This document shows, piece by piece, positions 16,348 through 24,542 of a DNA stretch of 38,689 bases. The notes beneath the pieces were generated by a model. That model worked only from the letters and a program-made list of their open reading frames with translations, was not told the origin of the DNA and searched no databases. The position numbers were made by a program, and so were the translations under genes. Source of the DNA: Syntrophaceae bacterium (GTDB taxonomy: Bacteria > Desulfobacterota > Syntrophia > Syntrophales > UBA2185); assembly GCA_003142635.1 (NCBI GenBank), contig PLMX01000239.1, positions 16,607-55,295 on the forward strand, read 5' to 3'. Position 1 is the stretch's first letter. Every line of letters starts with the position of its first letter.

Positions 16348-16908
16348 CTAATTCGCCAGGGACCGCTTAATATTGTCGATGTCGGTATTCTTAACGTAGC
16401 GGATTATATTTGACCACTTTGCATGGAATCCATATCCGCCGTTAACCATTTCTTCAATGGCCTCGTCCTGTGACCATCCCTGCTCCACAATACGGTACAT
16501 CGCACTCATAACGCCGGTTCTGTCTGCACCGTACTTGCAGTGGATGAGAAACGGGCCATTTTCCTTCTTCCTTATGATTCTTAAAACTCGAATGACGTCC
16601 TCATCCTCAATGTGCCAGGGCTTTACGCTTAACTCTTCGTTTAGTAACTCTGTGCCTCTTATTTCATCTGTGTCATAATAGAAGGGGCGAAGGTTTATTA
16701 CGGTTTTTATACCCAATAGTCTTAAGTTTTTCATACCCTGCCTTGTTGGCTGCGCGCTTCTGTAGAGGTTGTCACTTATTTTATGTAAATTCGGAACGCG
16801 AGGCAAGTGTATCGGAACTGCCCATTCGGAAGGACGATTCGGTATATCAGCTAATGCAGGCGAACCGACGACAAAAATTATCAGCAGAAATAGAAATATC
16901 TTTTTCAT
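16348..16908 (-). CDS. Dual-specificity/tyrosine phosphatase-like exported protein (copy 2)
   Basis: 186 aa from ATG 16908, chosen because it begins a clean signal peptide (MKKIFLFLLIIFVVGSPALA, cleavage before DIPN); the frame extends upstream without signal character. The catalytic domain has YRSAQPTRQGM, GIKTVINLR, the WHIEDED acid loop and the P-loop HCKYGADRTGV (Cys124, Arg130, Thr131), all canonical. It is predicted soluble in the periplasm, whereas paralogue copy 1 at 3305-3877 is a lipoprotein with Ala in place of Thr. The proteins are alignable end to end and the DNA is clearly diverged, so this is an old duplication. The substrate is unknown. Confidence 0.87.
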   Translation of the reverse strand: MKKIFLFLLIIFVVGSPALADIPNRPSEWAVPIHLPRVPNLHKISDNLYRSAQPTRQGMKNLRLLGIKTVINLRPFYYDTDEIRGTELLNEELSVKPWHIEDEDVIRVLRIIRKKENGPFLIHCKYGADRTGVMSAMYRIVEQGWSQDEAIEEMVNGGYGFHAKWSNIIRYVKNTDIDNIKRSLAN

Positions 16909-17028
16909 TACAGCTCTTGGTATAAGACGCCCACCGTGCGGGATCAGCCTTGAGACGATTGCACACATCCCTCCTTACGGGGAGACGCCTTGGCCGTCTC
17001 ATCCCCTTTTAATTTCTCTTTCTGGACG

Positions 17029-17881
17029 CTACACCCCGGCCTTTATCAAACGGCCGTAACCGCGTACACTGAGATTGTCATTACGACCTGCAAAGTAGCG
17101 TGCATTTATCTCATCTGGCCCCAAATCTTCCACCTCCTCAAAACCCGACGCCTTCAAGTCGGCAGTGTGCGAGGAAGGGTCAAAGAAGGTTCGCCAAGGC
17201 TCGCCCGCCTTCGCGACTCGATTCGAGAGAGCGTCGAATGCTAACCGCTGCTCAGGATTCAGCAAGGAAGGTGAAATCACATAATCGAAGACGCCGCCGC
17301 TTCCTGTCTTCAGGCCGGCTACAAATTTCAGAGTTGAGGCGATAGTCTCTCCCGTCAAATAGGGGGTTACTCCCAAACACGAGAAAAATATTGGTTTACC
17401 GTGATCAATATCCGCCTGCTTGAGGCCATCCGCCATCGTCTGTGTTTCAAAATCCACCGGGATAAAGGTGAGCGAAGCGGGGATAGAGATACCGGCTTCC
17501 TCCAGTCGCGCGCGTTTCCAACTCTGTATTGCCGGGTGATCAACCTCGAAAACACGCAGTCGGGTCTGCGTATAAGGGTTTCTATAAGCGAAGGTATCAA
17601 GGCCCGCGCCGAGGATCACGTATTGGCGGAGCCCTCTCCGGACGGCTTCACCCAGCGCGTCTTCGGCATAGCGGGGGCGCGGCGATGAAGGCTCTGAGCA
17701 ACTCCGACCCGGGAGGGGCAGCGGACTGTTGCGGCGTAGCCTGCAGCGCCGCCAAATTTTCAGCACCTATGATACGCATTGCCAGGGGATCATCGAAGAT
17801 CCGGGGTTCATCAAATATCTGGTGTGCAGAGCGATGCATCGCAGCTCCTTGCGCAGTCAAGCTGGGACGGCTTTCTATCAT
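17029..17881 (-). pseudogene. SAM-dependent methyltransferase (TIGR00027/LCM-like), frameshifted
   Basis: Two overlapping frames together make one class I methyltransferase of the leucine-carboxyl-methyltransferase-like family. The first (from ATG 17881) gives AHQIFDEPRIFDDPLAMRII and ELLRAFIAA. The second continues with RYAEDALGEAVRRGLRQYVI, the SAM loop LGAGLDTFAYR, FEVDHPAIQSWKRARL, FIPVDFE, FFSCLGVTPYLT and the C-terminal YFAGRNDNLSVRG. The break is at a run of five G at 17673-17677 (plus strand), where family members have the FIAARSR-type junction. A homopolymer shift can be a sequencing error, slippage-tolerated expression or real decay; the decayed neighbours make decay plausible. Confidence 0.75.
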
Positions 17882-17931
17882 AATAGCCCTTATATTCTCT
17901 ATCTTGCCGATGTTTCCTATTGGCGAGTATC

Positions 17932-20900
17932 TTATTTGTCGAGTTCACTTCTTACGGCAATCCCGATTTTCTCCAATAGGTAGGGTTTCTTCACATATGC
18001 GCCGGCCCCGAACTCCTGTGTCCGCCTGACCCGCTCGGTCATCGCAAATCCGCTCACGATGATCGCTTTCTGGTCGTTGCGTACCTCAAGAATCCTGCGG
18101 TACGTCTCCAAACCGTCGATACCTGGATCCATAATCATGTCGAGGATAAGCAGATCAACGGGCTGTTCCTTCACGAACTCTATTGCCTGTTCACCGCTTG
18201 CGACGGAGTCTACCTTGTATCCGAGGCCCTCCAGCATGGCTGACGCGAGGAGACGTTGACCTTCCACGTCATCCACGACCAGAATGTGTTCGCCGCGGCC
18301 CATGTACTCGCTCTGGGGAACGGCCTGTTCAATCTTGGCTAAGGCTTCTCTGGTTACAGGGAAATAGAGGGTAAAGGTGGTCCCCTTTTTCTCTTTGCTC
18401 TCCACATCGATGTACCCATCGTGATCTTTCACTGTGCCCCACACAACCGCCAGTCCGAGACCAGTGCCGCTCCTGCCCATCACCTTCTTCGTATAGAAAG
18501 GCTCGAAGATCCTCCCAATATCCGCGGACGGAATTCCTGATCCCGTATCCGAGACGGTAAGCACTGCATACTCCCCCTCCTGAGTTGTGTCATACCCGTG
18601 AATCGGCTTGTCCACGTAGCGGTTCTCGGTCCCGATCAGCACGTCTCCTGACACGGATATTGCCTCCGCGCCGTTGGAAAGCAGGTTCATCACCGTCTTG
18701 CTCAGATGTATGGGCGAACCCTTGAGATTCAAAAGCTCTGCATCCAGAGATGTTTTAAATTGGACACCGGGATGATGGGATTTGATTCCCTCGAACTCCG
18801 GCGTCTGCAGAAAATCGGCGATGATCCTGTTGAGGTTTACCGTCTCCGAAACCAGCACGCCTCTCCTGGTAAGCGTGAGCAGATCCTGGATGATTGCCGC
18901 GGCGCGCTGGCCGCCTTTGAAAATCTGCATCGCGTGTCTTTGCAGGGGGCTCTCCTGCGGGACATTTTGCAGAAGAAGTTCCGAATAGCCCACCAGGACT
19001 CCGAGGACGTTGTTGAGGTCATGAGCCACCCCGCCCGCAAGCGTCCCCAATGCCTCCATCTTCTCCGCACGCTGCAGGCGTTCCTGCAAAATCTTCTGCT
19101 TCTGTGCTTGCTGCTTGTGTTCTGAGATGTCGCGTGCAATCGCCAGAATGCCGGTTGGCCTTCCCTCCGGGTCTCGCAAGAAGCTGTAGTGAATCTCAAA
19201 CGGTATGATGGAACCATCCTTGTGAAACATGTCGATTTCCAGGATTACCGATCTTTCCGGGTCATATTGACCGCTGCTTTCCTTCGCCATTTCTTCCAGG
19301 AATTTCTGCATGGCCGGTTCAAAAGATGTGGGGGTGAAGACCTCGCTCGTATCAAGGGCCATGGCTTCTTCCGTTGAATATCCGAGTATCCGGAAAACGG
19401 ACGGGCTTATATAGCTCAGCCTTAAATCCATATCCAAACTATAGATCATGTCATTGGCGTTCTCTGCAAGCAGGCGGTATCTCTCTTCACTTTTCTGCAG
19501 ATCCTCCCGCGCCCGCTTGCTGTCTGTGACATCTCGAAAAAGCCCCCTGAATCCCGCGGGCCGTCCTTCGGCGTCCGCTATAAAGGAGGCGGAGCCCTCT
19601 ACGGTTCTCTTGGCTCCATCCTTGGCGATCACATTCCATTCAAACTGCGCGCGTGGAGTATGTGTTCTGTACACTTCGTTATAAAGTTTGAATATCTTCT
19701 CTGAATTTTCTTTATCGGTGTATTTTTTGTAGTGCATACCCAATGTCTCTTCCTTACTGTGGCCAAGGAATCGTCGGGCCGCCTCATTGAAGAAGGTGAG
19801 CCGCCCCGTCAGGTCGAGTTCAATATATCCTTCTTCCATATTTTCTATGATGGCGCGGTATTTCTCTTCACTCTGGCGCAAAGCCGCCACGGCCTGCCTG
19901 CGTTCGGTGATGTCCCGGACGATGGCCTGGATCAGGACGTCATCACAGATCTTGATGCTGTTGAGACTGACTTCCGTGTCAAAGAGTGTGCCGTCATACC
20001 TTATGTGCCGCCATTCAAAAAATTGAAGTTCTCCGGAAAGCGCGCGCGATATCTTCTCAAGGTACTTCTCTTTGGAATCCGTTCCGTCCGGCTGCAAAGG
20101 GGACGATAAGGCATAGGGGTGATTTCCGATGATCTGGTCCATGGTGCATCCGAACATTTCCAAGGTGATGGCGTTGCAGTCGATAAACTTATCCCCCTTG
20201 AGGATGAATATTGCGTCATTCGCGTAATGGAAGAGCGTCCCGTAACGTTGCTCACCTTCTTTCAGAGCCTCCTCCGCCCGCATGCGGTCGGTGATATCCT
20301 TCGAGACGACCGTCACTGCATTCACTTCGCCGCCGCGTCCCACCACCGGAGTGAGTGTCCGGATAAAGAACCTTCCGTCTCTCTCACTCCTATGATCCTG
20401 TTGAATGGAAGCGCCGGTCTCAAAAACGATTTTCACACTTTCCGCGAATTCGTCGGAATCTTTCTGGGAATGAAAATCACTGTATGGTTTTCCCACGATC
20501 CGTTCGAGCGGGATACCGAAGCGCTTCAGGTGTCCTTCATTCATAAAAAGGTACCTTTGCTCCGCGTCAACAATGTATATCGAGTCTACAGTATGTACGA
20601 GCGCGCGATATTTCTCTTCACTCTGACGCAAGGCCTCCTCGGCCTGCTTACGCTCGGTGATGTCTATGATGGTTCCTCTTATCCCCACGGCTTCATTCTG
20701 ATGAATCTTAGGCGAGGCATAGATGAGTCCGATAAACGTGCTGCCGTCTTTCCTGAGAAAGGTAAATTCCTGGCTGGGGATTGATGTCCCCTGCATTACC
20801 CGCCCAATACTCTCTCCGACTCTCTGCCATTCCGCGGGTGGAAAGAACTGAAGTGCGTTCATACCCTCTTTGAAATCCTCTTGATTATACCTGAAGACTT

Positions 20901-21987
20901 CGAGGGCAGTGCGATTAAAGGAAATGATGCTGCCTGCGGTATCAACTTCAAAAATTGATATCGGCAGGAAATCTGTCAATTCACGGTACCGCTTCTCACT
21001 CTCCCGAAGCGCCTGCTGGCTTTCCAATAGCTCGTTATATTTTCGACGGAGTTCCTCACCATAGGCCGATAACTGTCCATATGCTGCACTCAGCTCTTCA
21101 TGCTTCGCCTTTAAGTCTTTTTCTATGCGCCGTTTTTCGGTTACATCTCTGATCGTTCCCCGGTATCCCAATAGATTCCCATCAGCATCCTTCCACACAA
21201 CTGATGTAAGAAGTACGTGAATAACGGAACCGTCTTTCCTCCTCATGTCGAAGGGATATTCCTTGACGTATCCTTCCTCGCGCATGTGAGAGATAAACCT
21301 GTCTCTCCCTTCGGGGTTCGCATACAAGTCCCGAATCTGCACATTCTTCAATTCCTCCTTGTTCGCATAGCCGAAGAGCTCCGCCGCCGCGTCATTCAGA
21401 TCAATCCATCTTCCTTCCGCCGAACTGATAAACACGCAGTCCCTTGATGTCTCGAAGAATGCCCTATACCGCTCTTCGCTGTCGCGGAGGGCTTCTTCCG
21501 ATCGCTTCCGCTCGGTGATATTGGTTGCGGCTCCCATCATCCTGACCGGTTTTCCCTTCCGGTCGCGAAGAATATAGATGCGGTGATTAATATAAACATG
21601 GGTCCCGCCGGCAGTCCGAATCCGGTATTCATTTGAGCCGAATTCCCGGTCGCTCTTCATCAACCTTCCCATACCCGAAACCATCCGGTTACGATCGTCC
21701 GGGTGAATAGCCTGAATCCACCAGTTCCACGGGTCATTTATGACTTCGGGGACGCCTAATGCCTTCTGCATTCCCTCATTACACCAGAGTTGGTTCTTGG
21801 CCACGTCCCAATCGTGGATGGCATCGTTTGTGGCTATTGACAGCATGGCAAGTCTCTCATCAGACTTCCGCAGCTCTGAAGCTTTCAGTCTGAGCTTATT
21901 CCGTGATTCTTCGAGCTTCGACACCTTCAGGCGCAAAGAAATCAATTCATCAATAAGCTCTTTCTTGGTTCTGGCCTCGTCCTTCAT
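17932..21987 (-). CDS. Seven-PAS soluble hybrid histidine kinase with C-terminal receiver
   Basis: 1351 aa, no membrane helix or signal, so cytosolic. A short coiled coil (residues 1-45) is followed by seven PAS/PAC modules, most closing with an ITERK/DVTEKR-type PAC end, and a second coiled coil after module 2. Then come the dimerisation/His domain (GTLAGGVAHDLNNVLGVLVG, His989), a HATPase domain (NLLSNGAEAI, VSDTGSGIP, SGTGLGLAVV), and a receiver domain (ILVVDDVEGQ, phospho-acceptor Asp1283 in LILDMIMDP, IIVSGFA, YVKKPY). No output regulator gene is adjacent, so it is an orphan kinase. The start ATG 21987 has a strong site (gaaggagatccgg). The many PAS domains imply redox, gas or small-ligand sensing, but no cofactor ligand is obvious. 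Confidence 0.92.
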   Translation of the reverse strand: MKDEARTKKELIDELISLRLKVSKLEESRNKLRLKASELRKSDERLAMLSIATNDAIHDWDVAKNQLWCNEGMQKALGVPEVINDPWNWWIQAIHPDDRNRMVSGMGRLMKSDREFGSNEYRIRTAGGTHVYINHRIYILRDRKGKPVRMMGAATNITERKRSEEALRDSEERYRAFFETSRDCVFISSAEGRWIDLNDAAAELFGYANKEELKNVQIRDLYANPEGRDRFISHMREEGYVKEYPFDMRRKDGSVIHVLLTSVVWKDADGNLLGYRGTIRDVTEKRRIEKDLKAKHEELSAAYGQLSAYGEELRRKYNELLESQQALRESEKRYRELTDFLPISIFEVDTAGSIISFNRTALEVFRYNQEDFKEGMNALQFFPPAEWQRVGESIGRVMQGTSIPSQEFTFLRKDGSTFIGLIYASPKIHQNEAVGIRGTIIDITERKQAEEALRQSEEKYRALVHTVDSIYIVDAEQRYLFMNEGHLKRFGIPLERIVGKPYSDFHSQKDSDEFAESVKIVFETGASIQQDHRSERDGRFFIRTLTPVVGRGGEVNAVTVVSKDITDRMRAEEALKEGEQRYGTLFHYANDAIFILKGDKFIDCNAITLEMFGCTMDQIIGNHPYALSSPLQPDGTDSKEKYLEKISRALSGELQFFEWRHIRYDGTLFDTEVSLNSIKICDDVLIQAIVRDITERRQAVAALRQSEEKYRAIIENMEEGYIELDLTGRLTFFNEAARRFLGHSKEETLGMHYKKYTDKENSEKIFKLYNEVYRTHTPRAQFEWNVIAKDGAKRTVEGSASFIADAEGRPAGFRGLFRDVTDSKRAREDLQKSEERYRLLAENANDMIYSLDMDLRLSYISPSVFRILGYSTEEAMALDTSEVFTPTSFEPAMQKFLEEMAKESSGQYDPERSVILEIDMFHKDGSIIPFEIHYSFLRDPEGRPTGILAIARDISEHKQQAQKQKILQERLQRAEKMEALGTLAGGVAHDLNNVLGVLVGYSELLLQNVPQESPLQRHAMQIFKGGQRAAAIIQDLLTLTRRGVLVSETVNLNRIIADFLQTPEFEGIKSHHPGVQFKTSLDAELLNLKGSPIHLSKTVMNLLSNGAEAISVSGDVLIGTENRYVDKPIHGYDTTQEGEYAVLTVSDTGSGIPSADIGRIFEPFYTKKVMGRSGTGLGLAVVWGTVKDHDGYIDVESKEKKGTTFTLYFPVTREALAKIEQAVPQSEYMGRGEHILVVDDVEGQRLLASAMLEGLGYKVDSVASGEQAIEFVKEQPVDLLILDMIMDPGIDGLETYRRILEVRNDQKAIIVSGFAMTERVRRTQEFGAGAYVKKPYLLEKIGIAVRSELDK

Positions 21988-22295
21988 GTCCGGATCTCCT
22001 TCGATTCACTTGGGCGCGAACACGCAAAAACCCCGCCTCCTTTTTTGGGAAAACGGGGTTTCAGTAGTCACTCCATAGCATCCTCATGCAAGGCTGAAGA
22101 GTTTGTGAATTGTTAGCTCTGACATTTCGTGCGCGTCTTTTAACTATCACGGTTCACATTCGAAAGCTACTATGAAAAGAAGGTCCTGACGCCGAGGAGG
22201 AAGAAATCGCTGACGACTACATCTACAAGTTTTGCACCCTCTCAATCGAAAGAAGTGAATATTATGGATGGATGCTATGTGCAGGGCAGCGTTGA
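21988..22295. other. Leader/intergenic region upstream of the hybrid kinase, 308 bp
   Basis: It contains the hairpin at 22026-22061 and nothing else that I can name. I looked for cyclic-di-GMP and other riboswitch cores on the minus strand and saw none. Confidence 0.4.
22026..22061 (-). terminator. Hairpin with T-run just upstream of the hybrid kinase
   Basis: On the minus strand AAACCCCG (22061-22054) pairs with CGGGGTTT (22035-22028) around an 18-nt loop and is followed by further Ts. It lies about 40 nt before the kinase start, so it either ends an upstream transcript or acts as an attenuator in the kinase leader. Confidence 0.55.
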
Positions 22296-22499
22296 TTCAG
22301 TGCCTTAATCTTTCCAATTTTCATCGGGATCATTTTTCTCGTCTATAAGATCACGGAACTGATCTTCAGGAGTGCGCCCCGGAGATGGCCTGTCAGCACT
22401 TTTTTTGCAGTGTTCATTCTTATCATGATCGTCGCGCTGGCCATCATCATTTATTTCCCCTGGTTGTCGACGTACCTGCCTGCGCTCTTTAAGTTGTAG
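22296..22499 (+). pseudogene. TRAP transporter large-permease (DctM-like) C-terminal relic
   Basis: Open for 67 codons after a TGA at 22293-22295, with no start codon near its beginning: ALIFPIFIGIIFLVYKITEL, IFRSAPRRWPV, then a membrane helix (FFAVFILIMIVALAIII) and YFPWLSTYLPALFKL before TAG 22497. The Y-x-PWLST-x-LP-x-LF ending is typical of DctM/TRAP large permeases. All upstream helices are gone. It overlaps the 3' end of the oppositely oriented flavoprotein gene by 11 bp. Confidence 0.5.
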
Positions 22500-23094
22500 C
22501 GCAGGCGTTCATCTTGCTTTGAACCAGCCGTTTTCCGAGTTCGAGGGCTTCCTTCATCAGGGATTTATTCTTCTTGATTTCACCGACGTCCATGGCGCTT
22601 CCGTAAACCATCCCGACAATGCATGCCCCAACGTATCCATAGGCATCCTGAAAAGTGCGGAGGGCGTTGACGCAGCCCGATTTGAAGGGGTCAGAATCTC
22701 CGTAACTCATGGCTATAGCGATCCGTTTGCCCGCAAAAGCATTCTCAGCGCGCGGGAGCAAGGCAAACGAGCGATCCATCCATAGTTTCGTCTGCGCGGA
22801 CATGGTAAACCAGTAAACAGGGCTTGCAATTATCCATGCATCCGAAGTCAACAACTTCTTGTAGACAATCTGCATGTCGTCATTGATGGAGCATCCTTTA
22901 CTGCCTGGTTTCTGACACGCATAGCATGATTTGCAAGGCGCGATCTTCATCCCGTGTATAAAGAGAGTCTCCACTCTTGCGCCCGCGGACTCAGCTCCTC
23001 GGGCAATCGTTTCCGCCAATATGGCGCTATTGCCTCTCTTCCTGGGGCTGCCCAATAAAACGAGTACTTTCTTCACATCACTCTTGCGGGTCAT
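22489..23094 (-). CDS. Iron-sulfur flavoprotein (Isf-like) NAD(P)H-dependent FMN reductase
   Basis: 201 aa from ATG 23094 (ribosome site ggaggtgtaag). Flavodoxin-like fold with the FMN phosphate loop GSPRKRGNSAILAE near the N-terminus, SDAWIIASPVYWFTMSAQTK, and WMDRSF. Between them is the compact cluster CKSCYACQKPGSKGC (Cys54, 57, 60, 68), matching the C-x2-C-x2-C-x4-7-C [4Fe-4S] motif of methanogen and anaerobe Isf proteins. These act in electron transfer or in reductive removal of O2 and peroxide. It lies 35 bp upstream-side of nothing cotranscribed; the M48 gene ends 27 bp before it on the same strand, so a two-gene operon is possible. Confidence 0.85.
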   Translation of the reverse strand: MTRKSDVKKVLVLLGSPRKRGNSAILAETIARGAESAGARVETLFIHGMKIAPCKSCYACQKPGSKGCSINDDMQIVYKKLLTSDAWIIASPVYWFTMSAQTKLWMDRSFALLPRAENAFAGKRIAIAMSYGDSDPFKSGCVNALRTFQDAYGYVGACIVGMVYGSAMDVGEIKKNKSLMKEALELGKRLVQSKMNACATT

Positions 23095-23121
23095 CTTACA
23101 CCTCCATTCCAATGTGTGCTG

Positions 23122-23829
23122 TTAATGGGCATCCGGCCCTGAGTCCGGTGCCGTCTGCAGCGGCGCCTTGGTTGTCTGGCTATTTCCCAGTTTCACCATG
23201 GCTTCGAGACGCTCCCTGGTATTGGGGTGCGAATCGAGGAGGCCACCGCCCGTGGCTCCTGACGACTTTAAGAGAAAGCGAAAGCTGTAGGCCATGGTCC
23301 CCGCGGGGTCCGGGTCGTTGGCCTTGGACAGGATATCAACGGCTTTGCTATCCGCATCGGTCTCCTGGGAGCGCGAATAGGCAGGAAGAGCAAGCATGTC
23401 TGTGACTAACACGGCATTTGAAGCAATCAAACCTCCCAGCCCCGGGATAAAAGACAAAGCGGTACGGGTCAGCTGTTCCGCGGCGATCGCCATCTTCCTT
23501 TTGTCTGCATGACCCAGAACCTCATGGCCTATCTCATGGGCAGCCACCCCGCGAATGAGCCTCTCATCGCCCGTGTTAATCAAACCTGTAGTAAAGCCGA
23601 ACCTGCACTCCCCGAGAGACATGGCGTTCAGTTTCTGAGAGTCGATAAAGAAGATCTGGCAATTTCCCGGGGAACGCCCGGCGCTCTTGAGGAGAGGCAC
23701 AATCTGCTCCGCGACTTTCTTGTGGACGGGATTTTGCCAGTCAGGTTTTACGACCTTTGTCTGTGTCGCCCTCTCCCCTGCACAGCCCACAAGGGACGAG
23801 ATGCAGATACATAATGCCAACCTGCGCAT
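23122..23829 (-). CDS. M48-family metalloprotease lipoprotein
   Basis: 235 aa from ATG 23829, where a lipoprotein signal begins (LCICISSLVGC, lipidated Cys16); the frame extends 51 codons upstream but without sensible content. The catalytic zinc site is HEIGH at 98-102 (AAHEIGHEVLGHADKRKMA) and the third ligand is Glu156 in SRSQETDADSKAVDIL. It ends with the SHPNTRERLEAM motif usual in M48/LoiP/BepA-type proteases. Periplasmic, membrane-anchored, it probably degrades misfolded or damaged envelope proteins. It is 27 bp upstream of the Isf-like gene on the same strand. Confidence 0.87.
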   Translation of the reverse strand: MRRLALCICISSLVGCAGERATQTKVVKPDWQNPVHKKVAEQIVPLLKSAGRSPGNCQIFFIDSQKLNAMSLGECRFGFTTGLINTGDERLIRGVAAHEIGHEVLGHADKRKMAIAAEQLTRTALSFIPGLGGLIASNAVLVTDMLALPAYSRSQETDADSKAVDILSKANDPDPAGTMAYSFRFLLKSSGATGGGLLDSHPNTRERLEAMVKLGNSQTTKAPLQTAPDSGPDAH

Positions 23830-24031
23830 GTCATCGCTTGGTTCCCCTGTTTCTCCGCACAATTTCTCCTTGAAATTTGTTTTCTCTTTTTTACTCGGAC
23901 TGTTGCTGCCTGAATTGCTTAACAGCGAGTGTAGCACAAAAAAGGAAAAACTGAAAATTGAAGCTTTTGGCGACTGCAACATGATGTCTCGTTAAATGTT
24001 GCCGGTACAAGCTCTGAAGAACGAAAAGACC

Positions 24032-24059
24032 TTGAAAGAGACCTGAGAAGGGGTATAAT
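24032..24059 (+). promoter_or_regulatory. Sigma70 promoter of the Cys-rich repeat gene
   Basis: TTGAAA at 24032-24037, 16 bp, TATAAT at 24054-24059, 60 bp upstream of the start codon. Confidence 0.65.
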
Positions 24060-24118
24060 CAAATTAGACGTGCCCTCGGGCAGGAAGTAAAAAAATAAAT
24101 TTCAACCGGAGGAATATC

Positions 24119-24511
24119 ATGAAAACACTCTCAGTTATTCTCTGTGCGGCAATGATTACTTGTTTTATGCTGGCAACGCCCGGACTGGCGCAGGATCAAG
24201 ACCAGACGCTGATGCCCAGAGAGGGTAAGGGGGCGTGCAAGACGGATATTGAAAAGTTCTGCAAAGACATTAAGCCGGGCGGCGGCCGGATTTGGACCTG
24301 TCTCAAGAGCAATGGAGACCGTCTATCGCAGGAATGCGCGAATCATATGGCCTTGGCACGGGAAAAGTCCCGGGAATTCCGTCAGGCGTGCAAAGGCGAT
24401 GTGGAAAAATTCTGCAAGGGCATAGCAGCAGGGAAGGGGAGAATTGTTTCATGCCTGAAGAGCCACGAGGCGGAACTATCCGAGGCCTGCGCGGCAGTCT
24501 TCCGAAGGTAG
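24119..24511 (+). CDS. Secreted Cys-rich repeat protein (two GLG1-type repeats)
   Basis: 130 aa. A signal peptide (to about residue 24, cleaved at GLA/QDQ) is followed by two matching repeats, each with four cysteines at identical spacing C-x7-C-x12-C-x11-C: first CKTDIEKFC, RIWTC, LSQEC; second CKGDVEKFC, RIVSC, LSEAC. This is the Cys-rich FGFR/GLG1 repeat (PF00839-like), found in short exported bacterial proteins of unknown function. The even cysteine count suggests disulfides, or possibly metal binding, in the periplasm. A good ribosome site (accggaggaatatc) and a promoter lie upstream. Confidence 0.85.
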   Translation: MKTLSVILCAAMITCFMLATPGLAQDQDQTLMPREGKGACKTDIEKFCKDIKPGGGRIWTCLKSNGDRLSQECANHMALAREKSREFRQACKGDVEKFCKGIAAGKGRIVSCLKSHEAELSEACAAVFRR

Positions 24512-24542
24512 CATTTTCTCTGCCACATGATATGGGAACACT

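Noticed and set aside
22070-22300. Cyclic-di-GMP or other riboswitch upstream of the hybrid kinase
   Set aside because: I could not find the conserved core of any class on the minus strand; only a simple hairpin with T-run is visible.
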